This document shows, in pieces, positions 60,850 through 64,000 of a stretch of DNA of 64,000 nt. How positions within the stretch are numbered: the first letter of the stretch is position 1; every line of letters begins with the position of its first letter. A program made the translations under genes and the position numbers. The notes under the pieces are model-generated. The model ran no database searches, had not been told where the DNA came from, and saw only the letters and a list, made by a program, of their open reading frames with translations. The stretch is taken from positions 221,262 through 285,261 of the forward strand of contig NZ_JACOGF010000007.1 of NCBI RefSeq assembly GCF_014284335.1. The letters are read 5' to 3'. Source of the DNA: Undibacterium hunanense (GTDB lineage: Bacteria > Pseudomonadota > Gammaproteobacteria > Burkholderiales > Burkholderiaceae_D).

Positions 60850-63156
60850 ATGTCCCATTCCTTGACCAAACTGCGTCTGCACACTCTGAGTGCCGCGCTG
60901 ATAACTGCTTTTCCCCTGCTGCCAGCTTTTGCCGCAGATGCCACTGACAACAATGACAATCCACAACAAATGGAGCGTGTCACCATCAATGGCGACCGCC
61001 CATCTTCCTTGCCAAAAGAAATACCTACCACCATTGAAGGCATCAATGCCAGGACCATGGAACGCACCATCAATGCCATTGATGCCGAAGATGCCCTGAA
61101 ATACCTGCCCAGCCTGCTGGTGCGCAAGCGTTATGTCGGTGACTATAATCATGCGGTACTGGCAACCCGTGCATCAGGCACGGGCAATAGTGCACGCTCG
61201 CTGGTCTATGCCGATGGTATCTTGCTGTCCAACCTGCTGGGCAATGGCGCCAGCTTTACACCGCGCTGGGGCCTGGTGACGCCAGAAGAGATAGAACGCG
61301 TGGATGTCTTGTATGGTCCATTTTCAGCCGCTTATGCCGGCAACTCTGCCGGTGCCGTGGTGGATTACGTGACCCGCATGCCGAAAGGATTTGAAGCCCA
61401 TGCCAAGCTGGTTGGCTTTAGTGAAAACTTCCAGTTATATGGCACGGACAAAAGTTACAGCGGCAAGCAGTTAAGTGCCAGCCTTGGTAATAAGCAGGGT
61501 GCATTTTCCTGGTGGCTGAATCTGAACCAGCTTGATAGTGATGGCCATCCTATTGCCTTCGCCAACAAACTGCTGTCCGCAGGTGTCAACAGCAGTGCAG
61601 GCAAAACCGTTACCGGTGCCATTGCCGACAAGAACCCACAAGGTGCCGACTGGTGGATATTGGGCGCCACCGGCCAGTACCATACCACCCAGGACCATGC
61701 CAAGATCAAGCTGGCCTACGACTTCAGCCCTACGCTGCGGGCCAGCTACACGCTGGGTTACTGGCGCAATAATATGGACAGTGGCGTCGAAAATTATCTG
61801 CGTGATGCCGCTGGCAACCCTGTATATAGCGGTGACATTAATATAGGCGGTAAAAAATATACGCTGGCAGCGACAGATATGTCGAACAGCAAAAACCAGC
61901 TTGAACATATCACCCATGGCCTGAACCTGAGAAGCAATACCAAAGCCGAATTTGACTGGGAAATCGCCGCCAGCCTGTATGACTACAGCAAGGACATCGT
62001 ACGTGCACCAACAGTAGCCATTCCCCAGGCAGATAGCGGCGGTGCCGGTCGCATTACAGATGGTAACGGCACCGGCTGGAATACCCTGGCTCTGAAAGGT
62101 ATCTGGCGCCCGAATGCAGAGCACACGACGGAATTTGGCTATCAGCGTGAAGCCTATCAATTGCGCACACTGGTATCGGATACTGACAACTGGATCAGCG
62201 GCAGCGCAATAAAACGTTTTTCTGCCTTCCAGGGCAATACCCAGTTACAAAGCCTGTATGCGCAAGATGCCTGGCGCATCAACCAGCAATGGAAAACCAT
62301 TATCGGTGGCCGCTTCGAACAGTGGCAGGCAGACAAGGGAGCCATTTCCAATGCCAGCTCTACCCTGAACTTCATAGACCGTAACGAAAGCTATTTTTCA
62401 CCCAAGGCAGCGCTTGCCTTCAAGGCCAGTGAAGACTGGACACTGAAGGCATCGCTGGGCCGTGCTGTCCGTATGCCGACGGTATCAGAACTGTATCAGG
62501 GAACGATTTCTACCACGACCATCGTGAACAATGACCCGACCCTGAAACCGGAAAAATCCTGGACCACGGAATGGACAGCAGAGCGCGTACTGAATGAAGG
62601 CAAAGGCTTTTTGCGCGCAACAGTGTTCCATGAAAGAACCCGCGACGCACTGTATTCGCAAGTCAACACGCTGGTGACACCGAACATCACAAACATCCAG
62701 AATGTGGATGAAATTCATACCACGGGACTGGAACTGGCATATCAGGCCAGCGATGTATTTACCCGTGGACTGGATCTGCTTGCCAGCCTGACGTATGCCG
62801 ACTCAACCATCACCAGGAACGACAAATTCCCGGCCAGCGTGGGCAAATGGCAGCCACGTGTACCTGCATGGCGGGCCAACCTGGTGATCAGCTACCAGCC
62901 GGATGAAAAACTCAGCACCAGCCTGGGCCTGCGCTATAGCGGCAAACAATATGGTTCACTCGACAACAGCGATACCAATGCCTTTACCTATCAGGGATTT
63001 TCCAGTTTTGTAGTGGCAGATATACGGGTACGTTATCAGCTCGCCAGACAATGGGCGGCGTCGATAGGCATAGATAACCTGAACAATAAAAAGTACTGGG
63101 CCTTCCACCCGTACACACAACGCACTGTAGTAGGTGAATTGAAGTTCGACTTTTAA
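60850..63156 (+). CDS. TonB-dependent outer-membrane receptor
   Basis: A 768-residue receptor with signal peptide (TAFPLLPAFAADA), TonB-box-like MERVTINGDRP, plug domain (DALKYLPSLLVRKRYVGDYN; ERVDVLYGPFSAAYAGNSAGAVVDYVT) and a 22-strand-type barrel ending VVGELKFDF. The DUF2946 gene upstream suggests a metal (copper) or metal-chelate ligand, which is inference from known pairs. Length is normal for this class. Confidence 0.92.
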   Translation: MSHSLTKLRLHTLSAALITAFPLLPAFAADATDNNDNPQQMERVTINGDRPSSLPKEIPTTIEGINARTMERTINAIDAEDALKYLPSLLVRKRYVGDYNHAVLATRASGTGNSARSLVYADGILLSNLLGNGASFTPRWGLVTPEEIERVDVLYGPFSAAYAGNSAGAVVDYVTRMPKGFEAHAKLVGFSENFQLYGTDKSYSGKQLSASLGNKQGAFSWWLNLNQLDSDGHPIAFANKLLSAGVNSSAGKTVTGAIADKNPQGADWWILGATGQYHTTQDHAKIKLAYDFSPTLRASYTLGYWRNNMDSGVENYLRDAAGNPVYSGDINIGGKKYTLAATDMSNSKNQLEHITHGLNLRSNTKAEFDWEIAASLYDYSKDIVRAPTVAIPQADSGGAGRITDGNGTGWNTLALKGIWRPNAEHTTEFGYQREAYQLRTLVSDTDNWISGSAIKRFSAFQGNTQLQSLYAQDAWRINQQWKTIIGGRFEQWQADKGAISNASSTLNFIDRNESYFSPKAALAFKASEDWTLKASLGRAVRMPTVSELYQGTISTTTIVNNDPTLKPEKSWTTEWTAERVLNEGKGFLRATVFHERTRDALYSQVNTLVTPNITNIQNVDEIHTTGLELAYQASDVFTRGLDLLASLTYADSTITRNDKFPASVGKWQPRVPAWRANLVISYQPDEKLSTSLGLRYSGKQYGSLDNSDTNAFTYQGFSSFVVADIRVRYQLARQWAASIGIDNLNNKKYWAFHPYTQRTVVGELKFDF

Positions 63157-63176
63157 ATCGATAGGCTGACATGCAG

Positions 63177-63208
63177 ACCTGCACATGCCTGATCAGACAT
63201 GTGCAGGT
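63177..63208 (+). terminator. Strong stem-loop after the receptor gene
   Basis: Perfect 11-bp arms ACCTGCACATG (63177-63187) and CATGTGCAGGT (63198-63208) with a 10-nt loop, followed by a second small stem at 63215-63229. No T-tract, so termination strength is uncertain. Confidence 0.55.
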
Positions 63209-63265
63209 AGCAAGTTAGTTGCTAACTGCTAGAACTCATTTCATCAATAGGGGGTGAGATGCATT

Positions 63266-63631
63266 CTAGTTGCCTGCACTGAAATGCGCTTTGGCATAGG
63301 TTTCGCGTTCCAGTTCCTGTATCTCTACACAAAATTGCACATCCAGCCCCGCAGGCCTTGGCCCATGCTTGCTGATGATGGCGAGCACCAGCTCTGACAG
63401 TTCACGCTTCACTTCGATTGTACGGCCTGTCAATATCACCAGTTTGGCATGCAGAAAAGCTCTTTCTGCATTGGCCGTACCGATGACATAGGTATCAAAA
63501 CGGATGGCGCGGCTTTTGATATCGATTTCCTTGAAATGATTCGTCGCCACCAGGGCGGTATTGATTTCCAGCAGTAGTTCCCTGGTCTGTATGGGCAAAT
63601 TGGCGGAGTATTCGACGGTAAGATGTGGCAT
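63266..63631 (-). CDS. 5-carboxymethyl-2-hydroxymuconate isomerase-like protein
   Basis: A 121-residue tautomerase-fold protein beginning MPHLTVEYSANL, with the catalytic Pro at position 2 after Met removal, and the CHMI pattern IKSRAIRFDTYVIG and FLHAKLVILTGRT. CHMI acts in homoprotocatechuate degradation, but no other genes of that pathway are near, so the physiological substrate is open. Length is normal. Confidence 0.9.
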   Translation of the reverse strand: MPHLTVEYSANLPIQTRELLLEINTALVATNHFKEIDIKSRAIRFDTYVIGTANAERAFLHAKLVILTGRTIEVKRELSELVLAIISKHGPRPAGLDVQFCVEIQELERETYAKAHFSAGN

Positions 63632-63716
63632 GGCTGTCCTGTAGTTTCGTTCGTTTCTGTTCGCTGGATTTTGGTCTGGCAGTTTTTGATTTTTGCTGAT
63701 TGTCGATGAATGATTA

Positions 63717-64000
63717 CTACAACTGTACCAGCATCAGGTGATAATTGTTTCTGATCGCAGTTTTGACAAAGCCACAGGACTCGTACACGCGAATGGCAGG
63801 ATTTTGCGGATGCACCGTCAGCGACACCTGGCGAAAACCATGATCACGCGCAGCATCCAGCGCCGCCAGCATCATTTGCCGGCCATAACCCTGATGTTGA
63901 TAGGCCGGCAGCAAGGCGATGCCCAGTTGCGGTGTCTGTTCATCCACATACGCCAGGCCCATGCCATCAGGTACCACGCGCATCCAGCAGGCACCTGCAG
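63717..64000 (-). CDS. GNAT-family N-acetyltransferase, 5'-truncated by the window
   Basis: The visible C-terminal ~94 residues carry the GNAT core: ALLPAYQHQGYGRQMMLAAL (acetyl-CoA loop Q-x-x-G-x-G/A) and VHPQNPAIRVYESCGFVKT. The frame stays open to the window edge, with an upstream AGACWMRVVP-like strand, so the gene starts beyond 64000. The acceptor substrate is unknown. Confidence 0.88.
   Translation of the reverse strand, partial: AGACWMRVVPDGMGLAYVDEQTPQLGIALLPAYQHQGYGRQMMLAALDAARDHGFRQVSLTVHPQNPAIRVYESCGFVKTAIRNNYHLMLVQL

Overview
The window looks like chromosome from a betaproteobacterium of the Oxalobacteraceae (Undibacterium/Janthinobacterium-like). The reasons are the split glyQ-glyS followed by gmhB and plsC, the Burkholderiales-type intergenic repeats, and gene families that read as beta-proteobacterial; base composition is only modestly GC-rich by eye. 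No rRNA, tRNA or CRISPR array was recognised.

Layout. 1-700: repeat-rich intergenic DNA with a conserved hairpin and three 117-bp tandem repeats. 0.7-5.4 kb (minus): an exported S9 prolyl-oligopeptidase, an unknown secreted protein and an RNase D-like 3'-5' exonuclease. 5.5-15 kb: an accessory island. It opens with IS21-type repeats and a truncated istA and carries a tightly coupled three-gene minus-strand operon: a SIR2-like/TIR fusion, a 1373-residue nSTAND-type NTPase with one membrane anchor, and a four-helix SLATT-like membrane protein. A PGDYG-like gene diverges from it, followed by decayed genes, including an XRE regulator broken inside a 4-bp repeat. A 16-bp motif present at the IS end recurs at 14.95 kb, on the far flank. 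15.1-18 kb: a GAF/PAS/GGDEF/EAL protein, a small overlapping gene and a 99-bp palindromic element. 18.3-24 kb: core genes glyQ, glyS, gmhB, plsC and a YgjP-like metallopeptidase. 24-32.6 kb (minus): a two-partner-secretion operon (ShlB-type transporter, filamentous-haemagglutinin-like exoprotein with thirty 19-residue Cys-pair repeats, FecR-domain protein).

33.3-52.6 kb is a long collection of genes for peptidoglycan turnover and muropeptide use. It holds a NagX-like acetyltransferase, a GHL10-type lipoprotein, a TonB-dependent receptor, a lipoprotein serpin, an L,D-transpeptidase, MurQ and a LysR regulator. A minus-strand run then encodes an AmpG-like permease, an M14-like desuccinylase/carboxypeptidase homologue, a peptide-binding protein, a VanX/DdpX dipeptidase and a class-C-type serine hydrolase. 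A divergent plus-strand operon encodes a BadF-type sugar kinase, an AmiD-like amidase and a VanY-type carboxypeptidase. Together these could take anhydro-muropeptides in, strip the peptide, trim it to amino acids, phosphorylate the sugar and feed MurNAc-6P to MurQ. This pathway is inferred from families and gene order.

52.5-56.3 kb: a TetR-HlyD-ABC ATPase-ABC permease efflux operon with overlapping genes. 56.6-64 kb: two very small membrane proteins, an HDOD protein, CreA, an APC amino-acid permease, a DUF2946 protein beside a TonB-dependent receptor (possibly copper-related), a CHMI-like isomerase, and a GNAT acetyltransferase cut by the window end. The most interesting candidates for undescribed biology are the SIR2-TIR/nSTAND/SLATT operon and the Cys-repeat exoprotein.
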